NCBI RefSeq assembly: GCF_001276515.1
Contig: NZ_LDVZ01000002.1
Coordinates: 99,762-163,761 of the forward strand
Direction: 5' to 3'
From: Haemophilus sp. C1
GTDB taxonomy: Bacteria; Pseudomonadota; Gammaproteobacteria; Enterobacterales; Pasteurellaceae
Length of the DNA: 64,000 nucleotides
Of this stretch, positions 28,817-37,500 are shown in pieces. A model generated the notes under the pieces. It was not told where the DNA came from. It saw only the letters and a list, made by a program, of their open reading frames with translations, and made no database searches. Position 1 is the stretch's first letter. Every line of letters starts with the position of its first letter. Made by a program: the position numbers and the translations under genes.

Positions 28817-29782
28817 TTATGCTACTGTTAATTGTCCCGCATATAAAACAAAGAAACGTAAACAGAATACCCCAATTAAGTCAAAAATTGACACCAAGAT
28901 AATAAAGTTACGGTTGTATTTTAAACGGTCATTCACAAACATATTGGCGATTAATGGGATCAAGATACCAATAAAGAATACCCCAATCCAGAATACCGCA
29001 CCCCAGAAACCAGATAATGCATTATGTAACGCAACTGTTTTTTGGCCGCCACCAAAATGTAAGCCAACGAAGAAACACACAAGCAAACCAAGTTCTGTCA
29101 CCATAATTGGCACTTCGAATTTGTGGATGAAGTGCAATTCGTGAGAATCACCTTTTAATTTTCCCGCAATTAAGATAATTAAGAAGGTTGCAGCAATACC
29201 AGATGATGTACCAGAAGCTAAGAATAATGCCGGTAATACTGGGTTATTCAACATTGGATAGCTAATTAATGCAGAAAGTAAGAACCCTGTGTATGCACCA
29301 AGTACAGCAGCCAATACGAAAAGAACAACTTCGACTGGACTTGCAAGACGTTCTGCAATACCGATGAGTTTCATCACAAATTGCAGTTTTGGTATAAAGC
29401 GATTAATTAATGCTTCGATTTCTTTTTTGAAAATCACCACTCCCCAAATCACTAAAAACAACATATAAATTTGGAATAGCATGACCCCCATCGACATTAC
29501 GGAGTTAAATTGATAGTTAAACATCAATTTCCAGAATGTCCAAGGTCTTGCTAAGTGGAAAACTAATAGCGTTAAACCAATTAATGTTGGTACAGATCCC
29601 AAAATCACACCAGATCGAATAATCCAATTTTGACTTGGGTTCATTAATTTATTACTACGTTTATAAGCAATTGCCAACTGCACCGCACCAGATGAGATCC
29701 CCAATAAAAACAAGTAGATCGCAATGGTAGAATCCCACACTAGATTAGGCGTATGAAATGGAACTGGATAATCTAATGTCAT
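28817..29782 (-). CDS. nrfD: NrfD membrane quinol dehydrogenase subunit
   Basis: 321 residues with eight to nine hydrophobic helices, NrfD/PsrC family. It oxidises menaquinol in the membrane and passes electrons to the ferredoxin-like NrfC. The stretch WDSTIAIYLFLLGISSGA at the start is characteristic. The ATG overlaps the nrfC stop (ATGA). Last gene of nrfABCD. Confidence 0.95.
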   Translation of the reverse strand: MTLDYPVPFHTPNLVWDSTIAIYLFLLGISSGAVQLAIAYKRSNKLMNPSQNWIIRSGVILGSVPTLIGLTLLVFHLARPWTFWKLMFNYQFNSVMSMGVMLFQIYMLFLVIWGVVIFKKEIEALINRFIPKLQFVMKLIGIAERLASPVEVVLFVLAAVLGAYTGFLLSALISYPMLNNPVLPALFLASGTSSGIAATFLIILIAGKLKGDSHELHFIHKFEVPIMVTELGLLVCFFVGLHFGGGQKTVALHNALSGFWGAVFWIGVFFIGILIPLIANMFVNDRLKYNRNFIILVSIFDLIGVFCLRFFVLYAGQLTVA

Positions 29783-30456
29783 CTTCTAGGCTCCCCATGT
29801 TGGAATGGAATGTGGTACAAGTTTGGTTGTGTACCTAACTCCACTTTAGTGCGATAAACCGGTTTTTCTTTCACTTTACGTGAAACTGCACTCATCGGGT
29901 CATTCATATCCCCAAAAGTTAATGCTTTGGTTGGACAAGCTTCCACACAAGCCGGTTGTTTACCATTAGCTAAATTTGTATCACGGCAGAAGTTACATTT
30001 ATCTGCGGTACGATGTACTGGATGAATAAAACGTACACGATATGGGCAAACTGCTATACAGTATTGGCAGCCTACGCATAAATCTTTATGTACATCTACA
30101 ATACCAGTCTCTTTATCAATAAAAGATGCGCCAGTTGGACAAACTGCTACGCAAGGTGCGTTTGTACAATGTTGGCAAGATTGACGGAAGAACTCATATT
30201 CCTGATTTGGAAATTCACCGTAAGGTTCACTGCGTAGAATCTCTAAGCGAGAAACGCCTTCTGGCACTTGGTTTACATCACGGCATGCATCCATACAGGC
30301 TGTACAGCCGATACACGAATTTTCATCGTGTACCATTGCGTAACGTTTAGGTTTATCCGCCTTGTCTTCTTTCGCAAAAGAAGGTAAAGATGTCCCCGTC
30401 ATAAGGATCACTGCCCCCATACCGGAAACAAAGTTTCGGCGTGAGCAGGCTGTCAT
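29779..30456 (-). CDS. nrfC: NrfC 4Fe-4S ferredoxin-type electron carrier
   Basis: 225 residues. The N-terminus CSRRNFVSGMGAVILM is a Tat-type twin-arginine signal. Four cysteine clusters follow, CIGCTACMDAC, CQHCTNAPCVAVC, CVGCQYCIAVC and CNFC...CVEAC, giving four [4Fe-4S] centres. It carries electrons from NrfD to NrfB in the periplasm. ATGA overlaps at both ends (with nrfB and nrfD) indicate tight translational coupling. Confidence 0.96.
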   Translation of the reverse strand: MTACSRRNFVSGMGAVILMTGTSLPSFAKEDKADKPKRYAMVHDENSCIGCTACMDACRDVNQVPEGVSRLEILRSEPYGEFPNQEYEFFRQSCQHCTNAPCVAVCPTGASFIDKETGIVDVHKDLCVGCQYCIAVCPYRVRFIHPVHRTADKCNFCRDTNLANGKQPACVEACPTKALTFGDMNDPMSAVSRKVKEKPVYRTKVELGTQPNLYHIPFQHGEPRR

Positions 30457-31103
30457 TGTTTATCCTTTTGTTCGGTTAGTTTATCTTGTTCAGCTTTACG
30501 TTTTTGTTGTTCACCATGGCAATCTACGCAAAGTTTAACGCGTTGTTTTGGTTGAATACCTTTCATTGCGTCTTCTTTAGGGTGAAGAGTATGGCAACTT
30601 GCACAAGGTAATTTCATTGCGTGTACATCATGCGCCCATAGTTTTTCACGAAGTTTGTCAGGTTGGTGACAAGCAAAACAAACTTGGTTTTGTTCTTGAA
30701 CTGAATACATCGGTTTTTTATTACCGAAAATATCCCCTTCAAAACGCATAACATCTTTAGCACCACGACGGTGGTTTTCAGAAACGTTACCGTGACAGCT
30801 TACACAAGTAATTGCTTTACCGTTATTTGGATTTTTCTTATCTAAGTGTGCACCATGGAATTTACCAAAGTGGAGTTCGCCACCAGACTGATCTACAGTT
30901 TGGTTTTTATCTACTTTGTCGAATTTATGGCATTTAGCACAATATTGATTTGGATCGCGTTGGTTATCTAATTGCGGTTCATAAGTAAAATGATCCGCAG
31001 GTTTTTGTGCATCATCAGCATGAGCCAAAAATGACACTGCTACAAATGCTGCACTTAACGCTAACGCTTTTGCAGATTTGTTGATTAAAGAAGTTAAATT
31101 CAT
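30453..31103 (-). CDS. nrfB: NrfB pentaheme c-type cytochrome
   Basis: 216 residues from the ATG before NLTSLINKSAK. A Sec signal peptide ends SFLAHA. Five CxxCH heme motifs are present: CAKCH, CVSCH, CFACH, CASCH and CVDCH. It donates electrons to NrfA. GAGG precedes this ATG; an in-frame start 11 codons upstream lacks one. The C-terminus is rich in Lys/Gln/Glu. The 76-bp gap to nrfA contains an inverted uptake-sequence pair. Confidence 0.95.
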   Translation of the reverse strand: MNLTSLINKSAKALALSAAFVAVSFLAHADDAQKPADHFTYEPQLDNQRDPNQYCAKCHKFDKVDKNQTVDQSGGELHFGKFHGAHLDKKNPNNGKAITCVSCHGNVSENHRRGAKDVMRFEGDIFGNKKPMYSVQEQNQVCFACHQPDKLREKLWAHDVHAMKLPCASCHTLHPKEDAMKGIQPKQRVKLCVDCHGEQQKRKAEQDKLTEQKDKQ

Positions 31104-31133
31104 TTGGGTTACCTCAAATTTGACCTTGAAAAT

Positions 31134-31169
31134 CACCGCACTTTCCAGTTTGCACTTAAAAGTGCGGTG
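31134..31169 (-). repeat. Inverted USS pair in the nrfA-nrfB gap
   Basis: CACCGCACTT and AAGTGCGGTG form a 10-bp stem with a 16-nt loop between nrfA and nrfB. It may lower expression of the downstream genes relative to nrfA or stabilise the nrfA 3' end. Confidence 0.6.
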
Positions 31170-31179
31170 GATTTTTCAT

Positions 31180-32706
31180 TTATTTTTGTGCTGGTGGATC
31201 AACTAATAAGCCTTTTTCTTTAGCTTGTTGTTCCCATTGTGGTACCACAGTTTTTAAGAATTCTTCTTTAGCTTTGCGTTCTTTTTCAATATCAATACCC
31301 ATTACTTTCCACGCTTTATCAGCTGTTGAAATATCTGGGATTTGAACTGGAGTTTTCACACCGTGTTTAGTTAAGATTGCTGCAAGTTTAGTACGAGCAT
31401 CAGCCGCTTTATCTAAGCCAGAACCTAATACACGAAGCATGACTTCAGGTGCGTGCATATGGCCACCGTGGCTTGCTGCAGAATAATCCCAACGCCATTG
31501 AGCATGACGAATATCCATTAATGCCGCTTCCATTTCTTCTTTAGTTGCACCTGCATCCCAAGCCGCTTTCGCTTCAAAGTGAGCTTTGACAACTTGCTCT
31601 TCTAAACGCCCCATTACATCTTTCACTTCTTTTTTACGTGAAGTGACGATATCGCGTAATTTTTCTTTGCTTTGATCGTGACAGTTTGCACAAGTGCGGT
31701 CAAATGCATCAAATGGATTTTGGATTTGGTGATCAGTATAAACTTTACCGTCTTTACCTTGTACTTTTGGCATATGACAGTCTACACAAGTTACCCCATT
31801 TTTACCGTGCATACCTAAAGACCAAATTTCAAAGTCAGGATGTTGAGCTTTTAACATTGGTGCTTTAGAAAGACTGTGAGTCCAATCAGAGAAACCAATA
31901 TCATCATAATATTTTTCAATATCATCCACAGTTTGACCATTATCCCAAGGGAAAGTCACTTGTTTAATGTCGCCTGCGAAGTAGTATTCTACGTGGCAGT
32001 TTGCACAGATTTCTGCACGTTTTTCGGTACGAGCTGCAGTGTTGAAACTTAAATTGTTGTGTGGACGACCTTCTGCTTTATCTTTTTCAGCAGTTGCTTT
32101 TTCTAAAGCGTCAAGCGCGCGTAATACGTGTGGACGAGCAATACGTAATGCTGGTTTGCCTTCAGCAAAATCTTTAGAGGTCGTATCGTGACAGTCAGCA
32201 CAACCGATTGAGTTCACGATTTCTGGACCACCTTTTGCCCATTTCGCGTTGAAATAATCTTTTTCGCCCCATTCCGCAATTAAACGTGGAACATCAGGGC
32301 CTTTACATGTCCAACATGCCATTGGTTGTGGACCATCATTTGCAGTTTTTGGTGCGCCAGTTCGTAGAATGTTACGAACATCAGTCACCGCATAAAAGTG
32401 ACCACGCGGTGCATTGTATTCTTTTGCAAATGCATAACCGCCCCAAAGAACGATTAAGCGTGGATTTTCTTCATCGGCATAAATAATTTTTTCGCCGTTG
32501 CCGTTTGCAGTTGAACGCCAGCTGTTATATTGATTTGGATATTTTTCTGCAAATTTTTCATTTACAGATTCAATTTTCAAATCTGGTTTTACTGGTTCAA
32601 CAGGTTGTTCTAATGGCTTATAAACCATATCAGCTGCCGCTGAGTTAAATAAGCTTAAACTCGCGAAAGACGCTGCCACAATGAGGCTTTTTTTGAATGC
32701 GTTCAC
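31180..32706 (-). CDS. nrfA: Ammonia-forming cytochrome c nitrite reductase NrfA (GTG start)
   Basis: 508 residues. A Sec signal peptide ends near NSAAAD. The catalytic heme is attached at CWTCK, the lysine-ligated motif diagnostic of NrfA, and four further hemes at CADCH, CANCH, CVDCH and CANCH. It reduces nitrite to ammonium in six-electron steps. The GTG at 32706 has GGAG 8 bases upstream; a GTG three codons earlier overlaps that site, so 32706 is preferred. First gene of nrfABCD. Confidence 0.96.
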   Translation of the reverse strand: MNAFKKSLIVAASFASLSLFNSAAADMVYKPLEQPVEPVKPDLKIESVNEKFAEKYPNQYNSWRSTANGNGEKIIYADEENPRLIVLWGGYAFAKEYNAPRGHFYAVTDVRNILRTGAPKTANDGPQPMACWTCKGPDVPRLIAEWGEKDYFNAKWAKGGPEIVNSIGCADCHDTTSKDFAEGKPALRIARPHVLRALDALEKATAEKDKAEGRPHNNLSFNTAARTEKRAEICANCHVEYYFAGDIKQVTFPWDNGQTVDDIEKYYDDIGFSDWTHSLSKAPMLKAQHPDFEIWSLGMHGKNGVTCVDCHMPKVQGKDGKVYTDHQIQNPFDAFDRTCANCHDQSKEKLRDIVTSRKKEVKDVMGRLEEQVVKAHFEAKAAWDAGATKEEMEAALMDIRHAQWRWDYSAASHGGHMHAPEVMLRVLGSGLDKAADARTKLAAILTKHGVKTPVQIPDISTADKAWKVMGIDIEKERKAKEEFLKTVVPQWEQQAKEKGLLVDPPAQK

Positions 32707-32862
32707 GATAATCACTCCATTTGTTGTAATAAAAAGGTTAGGTTAAATAGAAAGTTGAGAATTATTCTTAATCCCACAAAGAATATGTGGATATAGATTC
32801 ATTCGCGCGTAAGATACCAAAAGAAAAAAGTTTTTCTACTCGCAGAATTAAAAAATGTGAGA

Positions 32863-32876
32863 TTGATCAACATTAT
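32863..32876 (-). promoter_or_regulatory. Possible FNR site upstream of nrfA
   Basis: TTGAT-N4-ATTAT (plus strand reading) has one perfect FNR half-site and a poor second half. It is about 160 bp upstream of the nrfA start, with a TAGAAA hexamer suitably downstream. FNR control of nrf is known in enteric bacteria; the match here is modest. Confidence 0.35.
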
Positions 32877-32885
32877 TTCTTAAAA

Positions 32886-32901
32886 TACTTACAAAGAGGT
32901 A
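32886..32901 (-). promoter_or_regulatory. NarP/NarL-type 7-2-7 palindrome upstream of nrfA
   Basis: On the minus strand TACCTCT-TT-GTAAGTA matches 13 of 14 positions of the 7-2-7 consensus TACYYMT-N2-AKRRGTA. It lies 24 bp upstream of the FNR-like half-site, close to the geometry of the E. coli nrf promoter. H. influenzae has NarP as its nitrate/nitrite response regulator, so this is the likely binding protein. Confidence 0.55.
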
Positions 32902-32916
32902 TGCATTATTTGGAAT

Positions 32917-32946
32917 AAATTAAGGCGGTTTATACCGCCTTAATTT
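32917..32946. terminator. Hairpin between nrfA region and hrpA remnant
   Basis: A perfect 13-bp stem, AAATTAAGGCGGT with ACCGCCTTAATTT, around TTAT. It lies just past the stop codon of the degenerate hrpA tail at 32962 (minus strand), which is where an hrpA terminator would sit, so it is likely the original hrpA terminator. Confidence 0.6.
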
Positions 32947-32961
32947 TGAGTATTATTATCA

Positions 32962-33063
32962 TTAATATTGACTAATAATATTTACTATTCTTTTATCCGA
33001 TATTTGATATTTTGTTCCTAGCTGTTGAGCAAATAAACTGACTCGTAATTTTTCTATCAAGTA
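32962..33063 (-). pseudogene. Degenerate copy of the hrpA 3' end
   Basis: About 33 codons ending in TAA translate as LRVSLFAQQLGTKYQISDKR plus flanks, matching 24 of 28 residues of the C-terminus of the intact HrpA encoded at 34593. A stop codon directly precedes the fragment in frame. It lies 1.5 kb downstream of the real hrpA end, with an AT-rich two-gene module between them. This looks like an insertion that brought or restored an hrpA 3' end. Confidence 0.85.
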
Positions 33064-33127
33064 TTAAATTTATTCGTTAAATCATTAAATTACGCCAAGA
33101 ATAGTAGCTCATCCAAAACGGTTTTGC

Positions 33128-33253
33128 CGAAAAAACGGCATCGCCCAAAGTGCTATCAGTCGTTTTGAATCTGGCAACCCAAAAACCTCACTTGCCTTTT
33201 TACAACGTATTGCAGAAGGATTAGGAAAGAAGATTTATGTGGAGTTTCGATAA
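33128..33253 (+). pseudogene. Truncated XRE-family antitoxin (HTH) fragment
   Basis: The last ~41 codons read NGIAQSAISRFESGNPKTS, then LAFLQRIAEGLGKKIYVEFR and stop. This is the second half of an HTH_3 domain and the C-terminal tail usual in HigA-type antitoxins. There is no start codon or first helix upstream; the frame is closed by a stop at 33086. No toxin gene is next to it. It is a relic in the module downstream of hrpA. Confidence 0.75.
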
Positions 33254-33257
33254 GAAA

Positions 33258-33320
33258 AAGTGCGGTAGATTTTGAACGTGTTTTTGAGGTTGAAAAACGT
33301 TTGAAAAAATGACCGCACTT
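33258..33320. repeat. Inverted pair of DNA uptake sequences
   Basis: AAGTGCGGT at 33258-33266 and ACCGCACTT at 33312-33320 are inverted with a 45-bp spacer. They mark the edge of the module; the two membrane-protein genes to the right have none. Confidence 0.7.
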
Positions 33321-33347
33321 TTTGAGTAAATATTACTGATTACGCTG

Positions 33348-33369
33348 GCGCGCGTCTCCTGACGCGCGC
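33348..33369. terminator. All-GC hairpin at the end of the GT51 gene
   Basis: GCGCGCGTC and GACGCGCGC form a 9-bp perfect stem around TCCT, directly after the GT51 stop on the minus strand. No T-run follows on either side, so it may be a mobile palindrome or an RNA 3'-end stabiliser rather than a classical terminator. Its composition is unusual for this genome. Confidence 0.45.
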
Positions 33370-34031
33370 TATCGTGGGGCTCTATCTAAGTGGTATCTAT
33401 AATACCTTGCTTTTGTATAGTTTATCCTTGCCAATATTTTAGAATTCCATTTATCGGAATATGTCAAAGGTTCAGGATATTTTAGTCTAGATACAAGAGA
33501 CAACATTTCATTCTCAGTTAATTCAATTATGTTTAGCCTTTTTCTTACTAGAAAATTATCCAAACCAATTAATCCTAAGCCATAAAATGCTACATTTATA
33601 TAACTTCTTGCAATAGAATCCTTATCTTTAACATAAAAATCTAAAAGCAGAGCTAGCAATTGTTCTCTAAATTTACGTCGCTTAGTCCTTTCATACCTAC
33701 GGGTTACAGTCCTAATAAATTGTTGCTCAATAGTACTTGCACCTTGATATTTCCTATATCTTATATAAATATAGATAGCCCTTAAAATAGCAATAGGATC
33801 AACTCCTGTATGGTATCTAAACCGATGATCCTCAGCCGAAATTAAAAAATTTATGAGCTTAACATCATAATAGGTAGAATCGTTAGCTATACAAATCATA
33901 AGGCTACGAAAATCCTTCTTTAAACTAGCATTTAGTTTAAGTAAAACTAGCGCTAAAAAAAGAAAAGGTGTATTCATTAATAAATATAATATTTTAAGCA
34001 GAATATTTTGCATCTTTCTTATCAAATTCAT
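33369..34031 (-). CDS. Stand-alone GT51 peptidoglycan transglycosylase
   Basis: 220 residues from the chosen start. One or two hydrophobic helices at 9-33 anchor a glycosyltransferase-51 domain. Family motifs occur in order: AEDHRFRYHTGVDP with probable catalytic Glu67, YQGASTIEQQFIRT (95-108), and RKFREQLLALLLD with the second Glu123, then YINVAFYGLGLIG. There is no transpeptidase domain, so it resembles divergent MtgA. It overlaps the upstream gene by 38 bp, suggesting coupled translation; a start at 34013 is also possible. AT-rich and free of uptake sequences. Role in this module unknown. Confidence 0.8.
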   Translation of the reverse strand: MNLIRKMQNILLKILYLLMNTPFLFLALVLLKLNASLKKDFRSLMICIANDSTYYDVKLINFLISAEDHRFRYHTGVDPIAILRAIYIYIRYRKYQGASTIEQQFIRTVTRRYERTKRRKFREQLLALLLDFYVKDKDSIARSYINVAFYGLGLIGLDNFLVRKRLNIIELTENEMLSLVSRLKYPEPLTYSDKWNSKILARINYTKARYYRYHLDRAPR

Positions 34032-34560
34032 TCCTACTAATTTCAAAGATACCTGTTTGTTTTGCAATGGTAGAACTAAATGATCCATCATAAAATAATA
34101 CGTTGCCACAGAAATAATATTTCTTGCGCAACTTCACATAGTAATATGTGGTTGATTTACGTTTTTCATTTTCTTCAAATGACTGAAACTCTAGGATATC
34201 ATAAAAGGATAAATATCGTTTTTGTATTATTCCTTCAATCTTACATATACTTCTATTTTTTCCTTCATAATGAATTATATGCTCTTTCCCCTTACCCACA
34301 GATGAATTTTCATAAATTTTTTCTGCTGAACCATAAACTTTATTTCCCTCAAGTCGTAAAGATAGCATATATTGTAGCTCCATTTCTTTGTAAGGGTTAT
34401 ATACTGTATTTTCTGTTCTTTGTCTTAAATAGAAAATTCCACCTATATTAGGTATACGAAAGACTTTCTCTTTAAAAATAAAAAACAGAAATGCAATCAT
34501 CAAACCTGCTAATAAATTAGCAAAAAAGCTATCTTGAAATCCTTCTCTAAATAAAAACAT
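33994..34560 (-). CDS. Membrane-anchored beta-rich protein of unknown function
   Basis: 188 residues. One hydrophobic helix (about 13-31, ANLLAGLMIAFLFFIF) is followed by about 155 residues with alternating strand-like segments and repeated aromatic/glycine turns (GGIFYLRQR, EGNKVYGSAEK, EGIIQKRYLSFYDI, STTYYYVKL, FCGNVLFYDG, KQTGIFEISRN), suggestive of a small beta-barrel. AGGAG lies 8 bases before the ATG, 32 bp after the hrpA stop. I do not recognise the family. The layout vaguely recalls the membrane plus barrel effectors of CBASS (Cap15), but this is only a shape comparison. Confidence 0.7.
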   Translation of the reverse strand: MFLFREGFQDSFFANLLAGLMIAFLFFIFKEKVFRIPNIGGIFYLRQRTENTVYNPYKEMELQYMLSLRLEGNKVYGSAEKIYENSSVGKGKEHIIHYEGKNRSICKIEGIIQKRYLSFYDILEFQSFEENEKRKSTTYYYVKLRKKYYFCGNVLFYDGSFSSTIAKQTGIFEISRNEFDKKDAKYSA

Positions 34561-34592
34561 TCTAGAAACTCCTACGTTAAAAAATCTTAATT

Positions 34593-37500
34593 TTATATAG
34601 CCATAATCACATTCAAAATCCGCTTATCTGACACCTGATACTTCGTTCCCAACTGTTGCGCAAATAAACTGACGCGTAATTCTTCAATCATATAACGAAT
34701 CTCAGCCACATCATCAGAAATAGGTTTAGATTTTGGCAGTTTAGACAGCAATTGTTGGTAAGCCTGTTGCACTTGTTCCATGCGTAGCATAGCCGCACGG
34801 TCTCGATTTACATCTTGAGCGAGTTTATCAATACGTTTATCAACGGCTTGCAGATAGCGCTGTAAATCTGGTAGGCGATCATAACCGCTCTTTTGCACAA
34901 AACCTTGATACACCAGGCCTGAAAGTTGTGATTTGATGTCAGATAATGCAAAAGCCATGGTAAAATCCATTTTGCCTTTTAAACGTTGGTTTAAGGCATG
35001 GTTAAGGAATAGGATTTGCTCTACTTTCTGTGCTATATCCACGGTCACTTCGTTAAGGTTTTCTCGAACGAAATCACGCAATTTTTCAAAGCCTGCTTCA
35101 TCCCAAACAAAACCGCCGAAATCGGCAATCAGTTTATCCACCGCACAAGCAATACAGTCGTCAATCAAATCCAGCACGCGACCAAATGGCGTAAAATACA
35201 GCCCCAATTTGGCTTTATTCGGCAATTTTTCATGCAGATACTTAATTGGTGATGGCACATTAAGTAACAACAATCGACGCAAACCTTGTTGCATTGCCAC
35301 TGCTTGCTCAAACTCTGTTTCAAACAGTTTAATACCTACCGCATCTTTTTCATCTACGATGGCTGGGAACGCTTTGACGCTGAAACCACGTTGTTTTTGT
35401 TCGTAACATTGTGGTAACTCTGCAAAGCTCCAAATATGCAGGCCACTTTGTTCAATGCCATCATCGGCCACAGCAGAAATACTTTCCTGCACGCGATCTT
35501 TTAAGTTGAATTTCAGCTCGTCCAAATTCATGGATTCAACAATTTTCTTGCCATTTTCGTCCACCACACGGAAGGTCATTTTCAAATGACTTGGGATTTG
35601 TTCCCAATTCCAATGTTCCACTTCTACGGTGACGCCCGTCATACGGCGCAATTCATAAATTAGCGTATCCAATAATGGCTTTTCCAACGGCACGGCACGA
35701 CTTAAAAAAGCTTGGGCATAATTAGGTGCCGGTACGAAATTACGGCGATAGGATTTCGGCAGCGATTTAATCAGCGCAATCACCAATTCTTCACGCAAGC
35801 CTGGAATTTGCCAGTCAAAGCCTGTCATTTCCACTTGATTGAGCAACGGCAACGGAATATGCACGGTCACACCATCTGCATCGGTGCCTGGTTCAAATTG
35901 ATAAGTCAGTTTGAGTTTTAAATTGCCTTGATGCCAGAAATTTGGGAAGTCCAACTTGCTCACTTGCTCCGCATCATCATTAATTAAGAATGAACGTTCA
36001 AAATTAAGCAATTCAGGATCTTTTTGCTGCGCCTTTTTCCACCAGGTATCAAAATGTTTTTGAGAGACGACTTCTGTGCCAATACGCTGATCGTAAAATT
36101 CAAAAAGCGTGCGGTCATCCACCAAAATATCACGACGACGGCTTTTGTGTTCCAACTCTTCTACTTCTCGAACGAGTCGTTGATTTTCTTTGAAGAATTT
36201 ATGTTTGGTATTCCAATCCCCTTCCACTAAGGCAGATTGAATAAAGATCTCGCGGCTTATCGTTGGATCGATAGAGCCGTAATTCACTGGTCGCGCAGCC
36301 ACAATCGGCACACCGTAAAGCGTGACTTTTTCATCGGCAATCACGGCGCCACGGGATTTCGACCAACGCGGTTCGGAATAGGATTTTTTAATTAGATGCT
36401 CGGTAAGTGGCTCAATCCATTCTGGCTCGATTTCCGCCACCATACGCCCCCAAAGTTTGGAGGTTTCCACTAACTCTGCCGCCATCACCCATTTCGGTTG
36501 TTTTTTGAAAAGTACAGAATTGGGGAAAATCGCAAAATGGGCATTACGTGCGCCAAGATATTGTTGTTTCTCCGCTTCTTTTAAACCGATATGAGAAAGC
36601 AAACCGCTTAAAAGTGCGGTATGAATTTGCTGATATTCTGCTTTTTCGGAATTAATCGGCAAGCCCATTTCACGTACAGTTAAACGAATTTGATGATAAA
36701 TATCTTGCCATTCACGAATACGTAAATAATTTAAGAAATCCTTTTGGCATTGGCGACGGAATTGGTTTTTACTCAATTCTTTTTGTTGTTCTTGTAGATA
36801 ACGCCAAAGATTGAGGAAAGCCAAGAAATCTGATTTCTTATCCGCAAAACGACGATGTTTTTCATCAGAAGCTTGCTGTTTTTCTTGTGGTCGCTCGCGA
36901 GGATCTTGAATGGATAACGCGGCGACAATAATCATCACTTCATGCAACGCACCTTGTGAGACGGCGCTCAGCAACATCTTCGCTAAACGAGGATCCACTG
37001 GGAGTTGAGCTAATTGACGACCTACTGCCGTTAATTGACGTTTCTCACCTGATTTGGTGCGAACGATTTCAAACGCACCCAATTCTTCCAACAGTTTTAT
37101 CCCATCTTGAATATGGCGTTTATCTGGCGCATCAACAAACGGGAAAGCTTCAATATCATCTAAGCCCAATGCCGTCATTTGCAAAATAACGGAGGCTAAA
37201 TTGGTGCGAAGAATTTCAGGATCGGTAAACTCTGGACGAGAATTAAAATCCTCTTCCGAATATAAACGAATACAAATCCCTTCGCTCACACGACCACAAC
37301 GACCTTTACGCTGATTAGCAGATGCCTGTGAAATGGGTTCTATCGGTAAACGTTGTACTTTGGTGCGATAGCTATAACGGGAAATACGCGCTGTACCCGG
37401 GTCAATCACATATTTAATGCCCGGCACGGTCAATGAAGTTTCCGCGACGTTGGTCGCCAACACGATGCGATTTAATCCGCTCGGATGGAAAATTTTATTT

